Source: Microbacterium testaceum StLB037 (GTDB lineage: Bacteria > Actinomycetota > Actinomycetes > Actinomycetales > Microbacteriaceae). From it: a stretch of 64,000 nt of DNA. Location of the stretch: positions 62,001 through 126,000 of the forward strand of contig NZ_VTQH01000003.1 in NCBI RefSeq assembly GCF_008763945.1, written 5' to 3'. Both the position numbers and the translations under genes were made by a program. Under the pieces are notes generated by a model that saw nothing but the letters and a program-made list of their open reading frames with translations, did not search any database and had not been told where the DNA came from. Shown here one piece after another: positions 23,297-33,678 of this stretch (positions are counted from its first letter, which is position 1; each line of letters opens with the position of its first letter).

Positions 23297-26200
23297 ATGC
23301 GGTACATCGAGCAGAACGGGCGGATCGTCTGGAGCGCCAGCGACCTGAAGGCGGCGGCCGAGTGCGAATTCGCGTGGTTGCGCGCCATCGACGCGAAGAT
23401 CGGGCGCGTCGCCCCCGTCGACGACCCCGAAGACGCCACCCTCGAGCGGGCGGCTCGACTCGGCACGGCGCACGAGTTGCGCGTGCTCGACGACGATCGC
23501 GCCCGCTTCGGCGCGGCGGTGCGCGAGATCCCCGCGGCGCGCTCCTCCGACACCGAGGCGCTCGACGAGGCGGTGCGCCTCACCGACGAGGCGCTGGCCG
23601 ACCCGTCCGTCGAGGTGGTCTATCAGGCAGCGTTCGCCACTGACGAGTTCGTGGGCTTCGCCGACTTCCTCGTGCGCGAACCCCAGGCCGCGGCCGACGG
23701 AACGCGTCGCTGGATCGTGCAGGACACCAAGCTCGCCCGCCGCGCGCGCGTGACGGCGTTGATGCAGCTCGCGGCGTACGTCGACCAGCTCGACCGTCTC
23801 GGCGTGCCCCGCTCCGACGAGGTGCAGCTGCTGCTCGGCGACGGCACGACGAGCACCCACCGCGTCGACGACCTGCTGCCGGTCTTCGAGCTGCGCCGCG
23901 CGCGCCTGCGCGCCCTCATCGCCGACCGCCGGGTCGATCTCGGCGTCGCCGGTCCCGTGATCCCCTGGGGCGACCCGCGCGGCGATCTCGGTGTCATCGC
24001 GTGCGGGCGATGCGCCACGTGCGAGCTCGAGGTCGTCGCCCACCGCGACCTGCTGCTCGTCGCCGGCATGCGGCCCGTCCAACGCGACCGCCTGCGAGCG
24101 GGTGGTATCCAGACCATCGATCAGCTGGCGGCCGCCGTCTCGCCTCCCGTGGGCATGAGCGCCGACACGTTCGCGTCGCTGCGCACCCAGGCGCGCCTCC
24201 AGCTCGAGAGCCCCGCGGGGGTTCCCGGGGCCGATGCGCCGGCTCATGCCGTGCCGACGTTCGAGGTCGTCGCGCCCACCTCGCTCGGCGTCCTGCCACG
24301 GCCCGACCACGGCGACCTCTTCTTCGACTTCGAGGGCGACCCGCTCTACACCGAGGGCGTCGGTGAGCACTGGGGCATCGACTACCTCTTCGGGTGGGTC
24401 GACATGCGCGAGACGTACGGGGCGCTATGGGCGCACACCTTCGACGAGGAGCGTGTCGCCCTGGAGCGCTTCCTCGACATGGTGGCGTTGCGCCGACAGC
24501 AGCATCCCGGCATGCACATCTACCACTACGCCCCCTACGAGCCGACGCATCTGCTCACGATGGCCGCTCGGTACGGCGTGCGCGAGGCGGATGTCGACCG
24601 TCTGCTGCGCGACGGGGTCTTCGTCGACCTGTATCCGGTCGTCCGACGGGCGCTGCGCGTGGGCTCGCGGTCGTACTCCATCAAGAAGCTCGAGCCCCTG
24701 TACATGGGCGACGAGGTGCGGACGAGCGACGTGCAACGCGGCGACGACTCGATCGTGAAGTACGTCGAGGCCCGTGCGCTCGCCGCCGATGGCGACACGG
24801 CCGGCGCGCAGCGCGTGCTCGACGATCTCGCCGACTACAACCGCTACGACTGCGTCTCGACCCGGCGCCTGCGCGACTGGCTGGTGAATCGGGCGCGCGA
24901 ATCGGGCGCCGTCCCCGCCCGCGGAGCCGAGCCCGACGAGCAGGCGTACGAGCCGTCACCCCGCGCGACGGCCCTGCAGCGGTGGGCCGACGGCGTGACG
25001 GCGCCCGCCGCGACCGAGCCCGCCGCCGCGACCGAGCCCTCCAGCCCAACCGAGCCCGCCAGCCCAACCGAGCCCTCCGCCGCGACCGAGCGCGCCGCGA
25101 CCGCCCCTGACCTCGCCGAAGCCGATGCCACCGCGCTCCGCCTCGCCGCGGCGGCGATCGACTACTACCCGCGCGAAGAGAAGACCTACTGGGCCGCGCA
25201 TTTCCTGCGACTGCGCGAGCCGCTCTCGGTCTGGGAAGAGACCCGCGACGTCGTCGTGGTCGACGCGGCGCGATCCCGCGTCGTCGCCGACTGGCACGTC
25301 CCCGAGTCGGGCCGCGGGTCGCAGCGCCGGCTCGTCGAGCTCCGCGGTGAGGTCGCCCCCGGCACGCGCCTGAGCGCGGATGCCGAGCCCTTCGCGGTCT
25401 ACGACCTGCCCGCGCCGTTCCCGATCGAGACCCGCCCCCGGTGGATCCACGGCGCGCGCCGGGTCACCGTGCGCGACGTTCTCGACGACGGCGCGATCGT
25501 CGAGGAGATCGCCGCCGACGGCGTGACGTGGGACGATCTGCCGCTCGCCCTCACCCCGCCGGCGCCCCCGCGGGCGGGCAACCAGCAGAAGGCGATCGAC
25601 GCCTGGGCCGACGCGGTGCTGGCCGCCGCCCCGAGGATCCCCGACGGGGCCGCCGCCGACATCCTGCGCCGCATCCCGCCGCGGACGCTGTCGGGATCCC
25701 TCGCCCCCGTCACCAGCCGCGACGCCACGACCGGAGACGACGAGGTCGCGGCCATCGCGCGCAGCGTCGCCGATCTCGACCGCAGCTATCTCGCCGTCCA
25801 GGGACCCCCCGGTACGGGAAAGACCTACGTGGGCTCGCACGTGATCGCCCGTCTCGTCGCCGAGCGCGGCTACCGCATCGGTGTGGTGGCGCAGTCGCAC
25901 GCGACCATCGAGCACATGCTCGATCAGGTCATCGCGGCCGGGGTGCCGGCATCCCGAGTCGGCAAAGCGCCGAAAGACCCGAGCGTCCCCCACGCCTTCA
26001 CGGTGCTCCCCAAGAACGGGGTCGCGGCCTTCACCGCAGAGAACGCCTCGACCGGTTTCGTCGTCGGGGGCACGGCGTGGGATTTCAGCCACGAGACCCG
26101 CGTGCCGCGCGGCAGCCTCGACCTCCTCGTGATCGATGAGGCGGGACAGTTCTCGCTCGCGTCGACGATCGCGGTGTCGCTCGCGGCTCAGCGCCTGCTG

Positions 26201-26962
26201 CTGCTGGGCGATCCACAGCAGTTGCCGCAGGTGAGCCAGGGCACGCACCCCGAGCCCGTCGACACCTCCGCGCTCGGATGGATCATCGACGGCGCCGAGG
26301 TCGTGCCGGAGGAGTTCGGATACTTCCTCGCGCGCACCCGCCGCATGCACCCCGCGGTCGCTGAGCCGGTGTCACGGCTGTCGTACGAGGGGCGCCTCGC
26401 CGCGCACCCGTCCACGGCCCTGCGCCGCCTCGAGGGAATCGAACCCGGCGTGCACGTCGTGCCGGTGCGCCACCGCGGTAACTCGACGTTCTCCCGCGAA
26501 GAGGCTGCCGAGGTCGCGCGCCTGGTCGGCGACCTCGTCGGACGCGATTGGACGGGCGCCGAGGGGGGAGCGGGCGACTCTGCCACCGTGCGGGAACCGC
26601 GCGCGCTCCGGGCCGACGACATCATCGTCATCACGCCCTACAACGCTCAGCAGGTCGCGGTCGAAGAGGCCCTGGCCGACGCCGGGTACGCCGACGTGCC
26701 GGTCGGGACGGTCGACCGCTTCCAGGGCAAAGAAGCGGTCGTCGCGATCCTGACTCTCGCCGCGTCGTCAGGGCGCGAGGCTCCCCGGGGGCTCGAGTTC
26801 CTCCTGCTGCGCAACCGCATCAACGTCGCGATCTCGCGCGCCATGCAGGCCGCGTACGTCGTGTACTCCCCGGCGCTGCTCGACGACCTGCCGCGCACCC
26901 CCGAGGGAGTCGCGCGGCTCAGCGGCTTCGCTCGTCTGGTCGGGACTCAGGCGGTGCCGTAG
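23297..26962 (+). CDS. RecB-like nuclease fused to Dna2-type superfamily 1 helicase
   Basis: 1221 residues. The N-terminal half (to about 570) is the TM0106-type RecB-like nuclease: [41 protein letters not shown] as the PD-(D/E)XK region, a [10 protein letters not shown] cysteine cluster and [14 protein letters not shown], a DEDD-like element. A TEP-repeat linker (571-602) follows, then an SF1 helicase: Walker A GPPGTGKT (about 836), [14 protein letters not shown] (about 943), [14 protein letters not shown] and [11 protein letters not shown] with the arginine finger in [11 protein letters not shown]. It probably processes DNA ends or forks; no partner gene is adjacent. ATG 23297 begins the conserved region, with TAGCGT 8 nt upstream. 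Confidence 0.85.
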   Translation: MRYIEQNGRIVWSASDLKAAAECEFAWLRAIDAKIGRVAPVDDPEDATLERAARLGTAHELRVLDDDRARFGAAVREIPAARSSDTEALDEAVRLTDEALADPSVEVVYQAAFATDEFVGFADFLVREPQAAADGTRRWIVQDTKLARRARVTALMQLAAYVDQLDRLGVPRSDEVQLLLGDGTTSTHRVDDLLPVFELRRARLRALIADRRVDLGVAGPVIPWGDPRGDLGVIACGRCATCELEVVAHRDLLLVAGMRPVQRDRLRAGGIQTIDQLAAAVSPPVGMSADTFASLRTQARLQLESPAGVPGADAPAHAVPTFEVVAPTSLGVLPRPDHGDLFFDFEGDPLYTEGVGEHWGIDYLFGWVDMRETYGALWAHTFDEERVALERFLDMVALRRQQHPGMHIYHYAPYEPTHLLTMAARYGVREADVDRLLRDGVFVDLYPVVRRALRVGSRSYSIKKLEPLYMGDEVRTSDVQRGDDSIVKYVEARALAADGDTAGAQRVLDDLADYNRYDCVSTRRLRDWLVNRARESGAVPARGAEPDEQAYEPSPRATALQRWADGVTAPAATEPAAATEPSSPTEPASPTEPSAATERAATAPDLAEADATALRLAAAAIDYYPREEKTYWAAHFLRLREPLSVWEETRDVVVVDAARSRVVADWHVPESGRGSQRRLVELRGEVAPGTRLSADAEPFAVYDLPAPFPIETRPRWIHGARRVTVRDVLDDGAIVEEIAADGVTWDDLPLALTPPAPPRAGNQQKAIDAWADAVLAAAPRIPDGAAADILRRIPPRTLSGSLAPVTSRDATTGDDEVAAIARSVADLDRSYLAVQGPPGTGKTYVGSHVIARLVAERGYRIGVVAQSHATIEHMLDQVIAAGVPASRVGKAPKDPSVPHAFTVLPKNGVAAFTAENASTGFVVGGTAWDFSHETRVPRGSLDLLVIDEAGQFSLASTIAVSLAAQRLLLLGDPQQLPQVSQGTHPEPVDTSALGWIIDGAEVVPEEFGYFLARTRRMHPAVAEPVSRLSYEGRLAAHPSTALRRLEGIEPGVHVVPVRHRGNSTFSREEAAEVARLVGDLVGRDWTGAEGGAGDSATVREPRALRADDIIVITPYNAQQVAVEEALADAGYADVPVGTVDRFQGKEAVVAILTLAASSGREAPRGLEFLLLRNRINVAISRAMQAAYVVYSPALLDDLPRTPEGVARLSGFARLVGTQAVP
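25010..25102 (+). repeat. In-frame 15-18 bp repeats encoding a TEP-rich linker
   Basis: About six units of ACCGAGCCC with short Ala/Ser/Pro spacers encode [18 protein letters not shown] and the following [12 protein letters not shown]. They lie exactly between the nuclease and helicase halves. Such low-complexity linkers usually vary in length between strains. Confidence 0.85.
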
Positions 26963-27579
26963 AGGCGGTCGCCGGCGTCGCCGAGACCGGGCACGATGTA
27001 GCCCTTCTCGTTGAGGCGCTCGTCGACGGCTCCGAGCACGAGGGTGACGTCGTGTCCTTCGACCTGCTTCTCGATCGCGGCGACGCCCTCGGGGGCGCCC
27101 AGCAGGCAGATCGCGGTGACATCCTGCGCGCCCCGGGCGAAGAGGAACTTGATGGCCGCACCGAGCGAGCCGCCGGTGGCGAGCATCGGGTCGAGCACGA
27201 AGCACTGGCGGTCGCTGAGGTCGTCGGGGAGGCGCTCGGCGTACGTGGTCGGTTCGAAAGTCTCCTCGTCGCGCACCATTCCGAGGAAGCCGACCTCGGC
27301 GGTGGGGAGGAGCTTGACCATTCCCTCGAGCATGCCGAGACCGGCGCGCAGGATCGGCACCACGATCGGGCGGGGCTCGCTGATCTTCACACCCATGGTC
27401 GTGGTGACCGGCGTCTGGATCTCGATCGGATCGACGCGGACATTCCGGGTGGCCTCGTACGCGAGGAGCGTCACGAGTTCTTCCGTGAGCTGACGGAACA
27501 CCGGCGACGACGTCTGCACGTCACGCAGCACCGTGAGCTTGTGGGTGATGAGCGGGTGATCGGCGACGTGGACACGCAT
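26947..27579 (-). CDS. upp: Uracil phosphoribosyltransferase
   Basis: 210 residues. The PRPP-binding loop is [16 protein letters not shown] (about 128-143); the C-terminal uracil site follows in [17 protein letters not shown], and [16 protein letters not shown] is the usual dimer-arm region. It converts uracil and PRPP to UMP in pyrimidine salvage. ATG 27579 is chosen; TAGCCT (27587-27592) lies 7 nt upstream. A long open frame reaching 27987 is shadow of tadA. It overlaps the convergent nuclease-helicase gene by 16 bases. Confidence 0.95.
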   Translation of the reverse strand: MRVHVADHPLITHKLTVLRDVQTSSPVFRQLTEELVTLLAYEATRNVRVDPIEIQTPVTTTMGVKISEPRPIVVPILRAGLGMLEGMVKLLPTAEVGFLGMVRDEETFEPTTYAERLPDDLSDRQCFVLDPMLATGGSLGAAIKFLFARGAQDVTAICLLGAPEGVAAIEKQVEGHDVTLVLGAVDERLNEKGYIVPGLGDAGDRLYGTA

Positions 27580-27658
27580 AGGCTCAAGGCTAACCGCTCC
27601 GTCCGCGCACCACCGCCCCCGATCCGCCCCCGATCCGCCCTCGATCCCCGGAGATCCC

Positions 27659-28120
27659 GTGACGCCCACCGTCGCCGACCTCGCCGCGATGCGGCGGGCG
27701 CTCGAACTCGCCGACGACGCCGCAGCCGACGGTGACGTCCCGGTGGGAGCCGTCGTCGTCGACGCGACGGGCCGGATCGTCGGCGAGGGACGCAACCTCC
27801 GCGAGGTCACGGGCGACCCCACCGCGCACGCCGAGGTCGTGGCGCTGCGCGAGGCCGCCCGCACCCTGGGGTCGTGGCACCTGGCCGACTGCACGCTCGT
27901 GGTCACCCTCGAGCCGTGCGTCATGTGCGCGGGGGCGATCCTGCAGGCTCGCGTCGACCGCGTCGTCTTCGGATCGTGGGATGCCAAGGCGGGAGCCGCC
28001 GGGTCTTTGTACGACGTGCTCCGCGATCGGCGTCTTCCCCACCGTGTCGAGGTGGTCGGCGGGGTCGAGGAGGAGCAGGCCGCGGCCCGGCTCCGGGGGT
28101 TCTTCGAGCAGCGCCGCTGA
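27659..28120 (+). CDS. tadA: tRNA-specific adenosine deaminase
   Basis: 153 residues. Zinc deaminase motif: His57-Ala-Glu59 in [10 protein letters not shown] and Cys87/Cys90 in [11 protein letters not shown]. TadA converts the wobble adenosine of tRNA-Arg(ACG) to inosine, an essential step. The C-terminal helix ends [10 protein letters not shown] as usual. GTG start at 27659 with GGAG about 6 nt upstream. Its stop and that of the convergent oxidoreductase lie in one 16-bp palindrome. A short imperfect tandem repeat (CCCGATCCGCC) lies in the leader. Confidence 0.92.
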   Translation: MTPTVADLAAMRRALELADDAAADGDVPVGAVVVDATGRIVGEGRNLREVTGDPTAHAEVVALREAARTLGSWHLADCTLVVTLEPCVMCAGAILQARVDRVVFGSWDAKAGAAGSLYDVLRDRRLPHRVEVVGGVEEEQAAARLRGFFEQRR

Positions 28121-28130
28121 GCGCTCAGCG
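28115..28130. terminator. Palindrome holding both convergent stop codons
   Basis: CGCTGAGCGCTCAGCG is a perfect 16-bp palindrome. It contains TGA of tadA (28118-28120) and, on the other strand, TGA of the oxidoreductase (28125-28127). It may work as a bidirectional terminator or Rho pause, but there is no T-tract. Confidence 0.4.
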
Positions 28131-29054
28131 CGGGAGCAGCGGAAGGACCTCGGCGCCGATCTGATCGGCGTGATCGACGTCGCGCAGGTCCATGAGCTGG
28201 AAGTAGACCCGCTCGGCACCGAGGGCGCGAAGCCGCTCGACCTTCTCGGCGACCTGCTCTGGCGTGCCGATGATGTTCGCGCCGTCGTCGAAGTCCACGC
28301 GCGTGCGACCGATCGCCTCGGCCCGCCGCGCGATCTCGGCGTCGTCCGAGCCGACGATGGTCGGCAGCGCGACCGAGAGCTTCAGGGTCTGCGGGTCGCG
28401 GCCGATCGCCTCGCAGGCGGCTCGGACGACGGCGAACTTCTCGGCCACGACGTCTTCCGCGACGAAACCGATGTTGAATTCCGTGGCATACCTCGCGGCC
28501 AGTGCGGGCGTGCGCTTCGGGCCGCCCCCGCCCACGATCACCGGAACGGGCGACTGCACCGGTTTCGGCAGCGCCGGCGCCTCATCGAGGTCGTAGCGCG
28601 CGCCATGGAACGTGAAGGTGTCGGCATCCGGAGTCGACCAGAGACCCGTCACGATCTGAAGCTGCTCTTCGAGCAGGTCGAAACGCTTGGACGGGAAGGG
28701 GATGCCGTAGGCCGCGTGTTCGCGCTCGAACCAGCCCGTGCCCAAGCCCAGCTCGACGCGGCCGCCCGACATCGCATCGACCTGGGCGACCTGGATCGCG
28801 AGGATCGCCGGGACGCGGTACGTCGCCGACGACACGAGCGTTCCCAAGCGGATGCGGGAGGTCTCGCGCGCCAGGCCCGCGAGGGTCGTCCAGGCGTCGG
28901 TGGGACCGGGGCGCGGATCGCCCTCGCCCATGCGCAGATAGTGGTCGGAGCGGAAGAAGCCGTCGAGGCCGTGCTCCTCCGCCGAGCGCGCGAAGGCGAG
29001 CTGGTCGTCGTACGAGAAGCCCTGCTGGGGCTCGGTGAACAGGCAGTACTCCAC
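28125..29054 (-). CDS. Luciferase-like F420-dependent oxidoreductase
   Basis: 309 residues of the LLM flavin/F420 family: [15 protein letters not shown] at the start, [19 protein letters not shown], the active-site barrel segment [20 protein letters not shown] and a C-terminal [15 protein letters not shown] region. In actinobacteria such proteins use coenzyme F420 to reduce or oxidise small organics; the substrate is unknown. GTG 29054 is preferred, with GGAGG five bases upstream; the longer frame to 30227 is a shadow of the hydrolase gene. Confidence 0.85.
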   Translation of the reverse strand: MEYCLFTEPQQGFSYDDQLAFARSAEEHGLDGFFRSDHYLRMGEGDPRPGPTDAWTTLAGLARETSRIRLGTLVSSATYRVPAILAIQVAQVDAMSGGRVELGLGTGWFEREHAAYGIPFPSKRFDLLEEQLQIVTGLWSTPDADTFTFHGARYDLDEAPALPKPVQSPVPVIVGGGGPKRTPALAARYATEFNIGFVAEDVVAEKFAVVRAACEAIGRDPQTLKLSVALPTIVGSDDAEIARRAEAIGRTRVDFDDGANIIGTPEQVAEKVERLRALGAERVYFQLMDLRDVDHADQIGAEVLPLLPR

Positions 29055-29077
29055 GACGACCTCCGGGGGAAGGGGAA

Positions 29078-30190
29078 TCAGTCGGCCGAGCGCAGGATGA
29101 TCGCCTCGGTCGGCGGTGCCGGGTCGGCCGGACGGCCGACGTAGCCGATGTGCGTGAGCAGCGCCTGGCGGAACTGCGCGGGGCGTTCGAGGTGCACGCA
29201 GTGGCCGGCCCCGTCGACGGGCACCTCGGTGACCTCGCCGCCGTTCTCCGCGTAAGCGGAGAGCACGTCGCGGGTCTGCGAGACCATCGGCTGCGCGGGT
29301 GCCACGTCGGCGCCCGGCCAGTCGGGGACTACGCCGAGCGCGCCCAGGTGGTTGACGTCCGAGAACGAGGCGTCGGAGACGATGGCGTCGGCCGTCCCGT
29401 AGATCCACAGGATCGGGGGCTTCTCGGCGAGGTCCACGATCCCCGAGAGGTTGAGGTTCTTGGGCGCCAGCGCGTTGAGCACGCCGATCGTCCCGGGAGC
29501 GAAGCCCGGCCAGGTCGAGGTCGTCACCGAGTCGCCGGGGTAGTTGCCGGTGGCCGTGGAGGTCGACAGCATCGCCTCGACCCAGACGTCCTCGTGCTCG
29601 CTCCGGTATCCGGCGGCGACGTAGCTCGAGCGGAAGACCGAGCGCGGCGAGGTGGGCGCGTCGTCGGTGGTGTCGTGGTCGATGAGGCGCTGGACGACGT
29701 CGGGGTTGGCGGCTCCCGCTCCGGCGCCGGCGTCCTCGTCGTTCAGGCGCGAACCGTCGCGGCGCGTGGCGCCGAAACCGTACGGCGACACGGGGGACTG
29801 CAGCGTGAGCGAGAGCACGGGGTGCTCGAGCGCGTATTGCAGCACGACCGCTCCGCCCATCGACCAGCCGACGAGGTGGGCGGTCGGGATGCCGAGGGCC
29901 TCGAGCGTCGCGTGCAGATCGTCGCTGAAGTCGCGGACGCCACGGGTGGCATCGATGGGGCTGTGCTCGGTGCGGCCGAAACCGCGCAGGTCGACGGCGA
30001 TCACGCGCAGCTCGCTCGGCAGGTCCTGCATGATCTCCTGCCAGAAGAGCGAGGAGGCCACGTTGCCGTGCACGAAGACGACGGTGTGCTCGGGCGAGGT
30101 GGCGGGGTCGTCGCCCGCGCGCTCGAGCACGTTGACACTCAACCGGTCGGTCTCGACCAGGCGCGCGGTGATGCCGTCGAAGAGAGTCAT
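29078..30190 (-). CDS. Alpha/beta hydrolase
   Basis: 370 residues with the alpha/beta-hydrolase core: oxyanion loop VFVHGNVASSLFWQ, nucleophile elbow LVGWSMGGAV, an acid in IYGTADAIVSD and the His in GAGHCVHLERP. A long insertion (about 140-260, rich in Asp/Ala/Gly) forms the cap. The physiological ester or other substrate is unknown. ATG 30190 is selected; a start at 30229 would add 13 poorly conserved residues. It is followed at 23 bases by the F420-type oxidoreductase, so the two probably share a message and may act on one compound. Confidence 0.85.
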   Translation of the reverse strand: MTLFDGITARLVETDRLSVNVLERAGDDPATSPEHTVVFVHGNVASSLFWQEIMQDLPSELRVIAVDLRGFGRTEHSPIDATRGVRDFSDDLHATLEALGIPTAHLVGWSMGGAVVLQYALEHPVLSLTLQSPVSPYGFGATRRDGSRLNDEDAGAGAGAANPDVVQRLIDHDTTDDAPTSPRSVFRSSYVAAGYRSEHEDVWVEAMLSTSTATGNYPGDSVTTSTWPGFAPGTIGVLNALAPKNLNLSGIVDLAEKPPILWIYGTADAIVSDASFSDVNHLGALGVVPDWPGADVAPAQPMVSQTRDVLSAYAENGGEVTEVPVDGAGHCVHLERPAQFRQALLTHIGYVGRPADPAPPTEAIILRSAD

Positions 30191-30352
30191 CGCTAGTCCT
30201 CCGTGTCGCTCGCCGGTGCTCCCGCACACCGTTTTCCGACTCTAACGCGCGCCCCTTCCGGTCGCACTCAGGCTTGCCAGGCTCGGGCTCGCCCCCCCTT
30301 CGGTTCGCGCGAGACCCCCCGGATCGCGAGAGTGGTTCGTAAACTGACTCGC

Positions 30353-31198
30353 ATGACGGATGCCACGACCTCGCTGCCCCCGATCGCGATCCTCGGAGCA
30401 GGTTCCATGGGCGGGGCGATCCTGCACGGCCTCGTGGCCGCCGGGCTCACCAGGGGAGGGGTGACGGCGACCAACCGCTCCATCGCGAAGGCCGCCGAGC
30501 TCGCCGACCTCGACGGGGTGACCAGCGTCGCCCTCGAGGCGAACCCGGCGGGCAATACCGACGCCGTCTCCGCCGCCGACATCGTGCTGGTGGGCGTCAA
30601 GCCCGCGATGGTCCCCGACCTGCTCGACGAGATCGCCCCGCACCTGCGTCCGGGGACGATCGTGGTGAGCCTCGCGGCCGGCGTCACCCTCGACACTTTC
30701 GCCGCACACCTCGGCGACGGTGTCGCCACACTGCGTTCCATGCCCAACACCCCCTCGCTCGTCGGGAAGGGCGTCACGGGTCTCGCGGCCGGCCCCGCCG
30801 CCTCCGCCGCCGACGTCGCCGTGGTGCGGGCGCTCTTCGAGACCGTCGGCTCGGTACTCGAAGTCCCCGAATCGCAGATCGATGCGCTGTCGACGATCTC
30901 CGGATCCGGCCCCGCCTACGTCTTCCTCCTGGTCGAGGAGTTCACCAAGGCCGCGGTGCGGATGGGCTTCCACGACGATCAGGCGCGCCTGCTGGCAGAG
31001 CAGACCTTCATCGGGGCGACCGCGCTCATGGCATCCGCCGATGTCGATCCCGCCGAGCTCCGCCGCCGTGTCACCAGCCCGAAGGGCACGACCGAGCGCG
31101 CCGTGGCCGTCCTGCAGGACGCCCGCCTCGACGACACCTTCACCACCGCCGCCGAAGCCGCCCTGGCGCGGGCCAAGGAACTGGCCGCGGGGAGCTGA
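30353..31198 (+). CDS. proC: Pyrroline-5-carboxylate reductase
   Basis: 281 residues. N-terminal Rossmann motif ILGAGSMGGAILHGL (near 14), SMPNTPSLVGKGVTGLA (catalytic pocket, about 125), then STISGSGPAYVFLLVE and the C-terminal TSPKGTTERAVAVL, all hallmarks of ProC. It reduces 1-pyrroline-5-carboxylate to proline with NAD(P)H. TAAACT (30340-30345) is 7 nt before the ATG, suggesting a leaderless message. The open frame upstream to 30203 has no conserved content. Confidence 0.95.
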   Translation: MTDATTSLPPIAILGAGSMGGAILHGLVAAGLTRGGVTATNRSIAKAAELADLDGVTSVALEANPAGNTDAVSAADIVLVGVKPAMVPDLLDEIAPHLRPGTIVVSLAAGVTLDTFAAHLGDGVATLRSMPNTPSLVGKGVTGLAAGPAASAADVAVVRALFETVGSVLEVPESQIDALSTISGSGPAYVFLLVEEFTKAAVRMGFHDDQARLLAEQTFIGATALMASADVDPAELRRRVTSPKGTTERAVAVLQDARLDDTFTTAAEAALARAKELAAGS

Positions 31199-31200
31199 CG

Positions 31201-31488
31201 ATGCGCCTGCGGTTCACCGGGACGATCTGGTACTGGCGCGGCCCCGCGCCGTTCCACTTCGTCTCGGTGCCCGCAGCCGAGGCGGCGATGATCGCCGAGG
31301 TCGCCCCCGTCGTGACCTACGGGTGGGGCATGATCCCGGCATCCGTCACGATCGGCCGAACGAGCGTCACCACCTCGCTCTGGCCGAAAGACGGCGGCTA
31401 CGTCGTGCCGGTGAAGAAGGCGCTTCAGGATGCCGAGGGCCTCGGTGTCGACGACGAGGTCGAGGTGACGCTCGACATCGACGCGTGA
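31201..31488 (+). CDS. DUF1905 domain protein
   Basis: 95 residues. MRLRFTGTIWYWRGPAPFHF starts a small DUF1905 barrel and PASVTIGRTSVTTSLWPKDG with VPVKKALQDAEGL completes it; such domains are sometimes fused to YdeI-type proteins. Function unknown. It starts two bases after the proC stop, so it is in the same transcription unit. Confidence 0.82.
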   Translation: MRLRFTGTIWYWRGPAPFHFVSVPAAEAAMIAEVAPVVTYGWGMIPASVTIGRTSVTTSLWPKDGGYVVPVKKALQDAEGLGVDDEVEVTLDIDA

Positions 31489-31503
31489 GCGTCCCGCCGA
31501 GAG

Positions 31504-32175
31504 TCAGCGGTCGAGCGACGCGAAGCGCTCGATGTCGGAGTTCGTCCCCGACACGATGATGAGGTCGTGGTTGGTGACGACCGTGTTGGCCTCGGCGTAC
31601 CGGAACGGCCGGCCCGGACTCTTCACGCCCACCACGGTGACGTTGTACTTCGACCGCACTCCGGACTCGTTCAGGCCGACGCCGCGCACGAGCTTGGGCG
31701 GATACATCTTGGCGAGCACGAAGTCGTCGTCGAACCGGATGAAGTCGAGCATGCGACCGCTGACGAGGTGCGCGACGCGCTCGCCGGCCTCGGCCTCGGG
31801 GTAGATCACGTGGTTGGCGCCGACGCGCGCGAGGATCTTGCCGTGCGACTGCGAGACGGCTTTCGCCCAGATCTGCGGAACCTTGAGGTCGACGAGGTTC
31901 GCGGTGATGAGCACCGACGCCTCGATGAGGGAGCCGACGGCGACGACCGCCACCTGGAAGTCCTGGGCGCCGATCTGTCGCAGGGCGTCGATGTTGCGGG
32001 CGTCGGCCTGGACCGCGTGCGTCACGCGCTCCGACCACTTCTGCACGAGCTCGAGGTTGCCGTCGACGGCCAGCACCTCGCGGTCGAGGCGGTCGAGTTC
32101 ACCGGCGCAGGCGGCGCCGAAGCGGCCGAGCCCGATCACGAGGACGGGCGCGTCACTGCGGATGCGTTCAACCAA
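31504..32175 (-). CDS. ktrA: Ktr/Trk potassium uptake regulatory subunit
   Basis: 223 residues: an RCK N-lobe with the nucleotide-binding Rossmann motif VLVIGLGRFGAACAGEL and the acid in VLAVDGN, then an RCK C-lobe (about 140-220). KtrA forms a cytoplasmic ring that gates the KtrB channel by binding NAD(H), ATP/ADP or c-di-AMP. Overlaps the ktrB stop by 8 bases, so translation is coupled and expression matched. Confidence 0.9.
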   Translation of the reverse strand: MVERIRSDAPVLVIGLGRFGAACAGELDRLDREVLAVDGNLELVQKWSERVTHAVQADARNIDALRQIGAQDFQVAVVAVGSLIEASVLITANLVDLKVPQIWAKAVSQSHGKILARVGANHVIYPEAEAGERVAHLVSGRMLDFIRFDDDFVLAKMYPPKLVRGVGLNESGVRSKYNVTVVGVKSPGRPFRYAEANTVVTNHDLIIVSGTNSDIERFASLDR

Positions 32176-33610
32176 CGATGGGCCTTTCCACGGGGAGCGC
32201 GTACAGCTGCGACCGGGAGGACGCAGCTACTGCCGCAGCGAGTGTCACTGTACCAATGCGCCCCATGAACATCGTGGCCGCCATCACGTACTTCGCGGCC
32301 TCGGGGAGCTCGGCGGTGAGACCGGTCGACAGTCCCACCGTGGCGAATGCCGAGACGACGTCGAAGAGCACGTACTCGATCGGCGCATCGGTGATGCGGC
32401 TGATGGTGACGGTCGAGATCGCGACGATCGTGGCGCCCCACGCGACGACGGAGAGCGCGACGCGCTGCACATCGCTGGGGATGCGGCGACCGAAGGCCTG
32501 CACCGAGGGGCGTCCCTTCGCCTCGGAGAAGACGGCGAGGGCGAGCACGGCGAGGGTCGTGACCTTGATGCCGCCGGCGGTCGACGCCGACCCCCCGCCC
32601 ACGAACATCAGCATCGAGCCCACGATCAGGGTGGCGCCGTTGAGGTCGCCGATGTTGATCACGCTGAAACCACCGGAGCGCGTCATGGCCGACAGGAAGA
32701 AGGCCTGGAACGTGGTGTCCCACGCATCCATGCTGCCGAATGTGAGGGGGTTGTCGTATTCCAGAAGCAGAATGACCCCCGCCCCGGCGATGAAGAGGAC
32801 GACGGTCGTGATGATGGTGAGCTTCGCGTGCAGCGACCACAAACGGAACCGCCAGTAGTGACGCCAGAGGGTGAAGATGACGGGGAAGCCGATCGAACCG
32901 AGGAACACTCCGGCCATCAGCACGGTGAGCAGGTAGTAGTCCTGTGCGAAGGGCGTGAGGCCGTCGGCGTTGGGGACGAAACCGGTGTTCGTGAACGCCA
33001 TCGCCGCGTAGTACGGCGCCTCCCACAGCGCTACGAACGGATTGATGCCGCCGATGATCAGCGACGGGTAGATGAGGACCGTCAGGCCCGCCTCGATGAC
33101 GAGGGTCGATAGGGCGACCGTGCGCAGCAGCTGACCGACCTCGCCGAGGCGGACCGTCTGCCCCTCGTTCACCGGGCCGCCGTGCACGCGCAGGGGGTTG
33201 CTGTCGCCCGCCGCGATGAGCTTGGCGCGCAAGCCGAGGCGCTTCGAGATGACCAGGCCGAGGATCGAGGCGAGCGTGAGCACGCCGAGCGCTCCGACGT
33301 TCACGCCGATGAAGGTCACGACACGGCCGAAGGGGGAGAAGTCCGAGTACATGTTCAGCGTGGCCAGGCCCGTGACGCAGATCGTCGACACGGCGGTGAA
33401 CAGCGCGTCGGCGAAGGCGATGCGCTCACCCGTGGCCGAGGCGGCCGGCAGGGAGAAGAGCGCGGTGAACAGGGCGATGAGCGTCACGAAGACCAGGACC
33501 GCGAAACGCGCCGGCGACGCCGTGGTGAGATTGCGCAGTCCATCCCATGCCTCGTAGGCGATGCGACGCAGTCGCACGGCCAGTCGAGCCTCGTTCGGCG
33601 TCGCCGCCAT
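32168..33610 (-). CDS. ktrB: Ktr/Trk potassium uptake membrane subunit
   Basis: 480 residues with the four P-loop repeats of the TrkH/KtrB family; selectivity glycines sit in STICVTGLATLN, AFTNTGFVPN, SAMTRSGGFSVINIG and AFATVGLSTGLT. About ten membrane helices in all. It conducts Na+- or H+-coupled K+ uptake under control of KtrA. The ATG at 33610 has a Shine-Dalgarno (GAAGGGAG). Operon order ktrB-ktrA. Confidence 0.92.
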   Translation of the reverse strand: MAATPNEARLAVRLRRIAYEAWDGLRNLTTASPARFAVLVFVTLIALFTALFSLPAASATGERIAFADALFTAVSTICVTGLATLNMYSDFSPFGRVVTFIGVNVGALGVLTLASILGLVISKRLGLRAKLIAAGDSNPLRVHGGPVNEGQTVRLGEVGQLLRTVALSTLVIEAGLTVLIYPSLIIGGINPFVALWEAPYYAAMAFTNTGFVPNADGLTPFAQDYYLLTVLMAGVFLGSIGFPVIFTLWRHYWRFRLWSLHAKLTIITTVVLFIAGAGVILLLEYDNPLTFGSMDAWDTTFQAFFLSAMTRSGGFSVINIGDLNGATLIVGSMLMFVGGGSASTAGGIKVTTLAVLALAVFSEAKGRPSVQAFGRRIPSDVQRVALSVVAWGATIVAISTVTISRITDAPIEYVLFDVVSAFATVGLSTGLTAELPEAAKYVMAATMFMGRIGTVTLAAAVAASSRSQLYALPVERPIVG

Positions 33611-33666
33611 GCGCCGCTCCCTTCGGTGCCCGAACCCGAATCATGGTACTCGGGCCGGGGCGCCGC

Positions 33667-33672
33667 TAATCT
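33667..33672 (+). promoter_or_regulatory. -10 box of leaderless ArsR-type gene
   Basis: TAATCT ends 6 nt before the ATG at 33679, with no ribosome site in between. Confidence 0.6.
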
Positions 33673-33678
33673 GATGCC

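Noticed and set aside
27612..27645. Tandem CCCGATCCGCC units before tadA as a regulatory array
   Set aside because: Short, imperfect, GC-rich, and without dyad symmetry; probably simple slippage.
28125..30227. 700-codon frame joining the LLM oxidoreductase with upstream sequence
   Set aside because: Only the 28125-29054 part is conserved; the upstream part is a shadow of the hydrolase gene.
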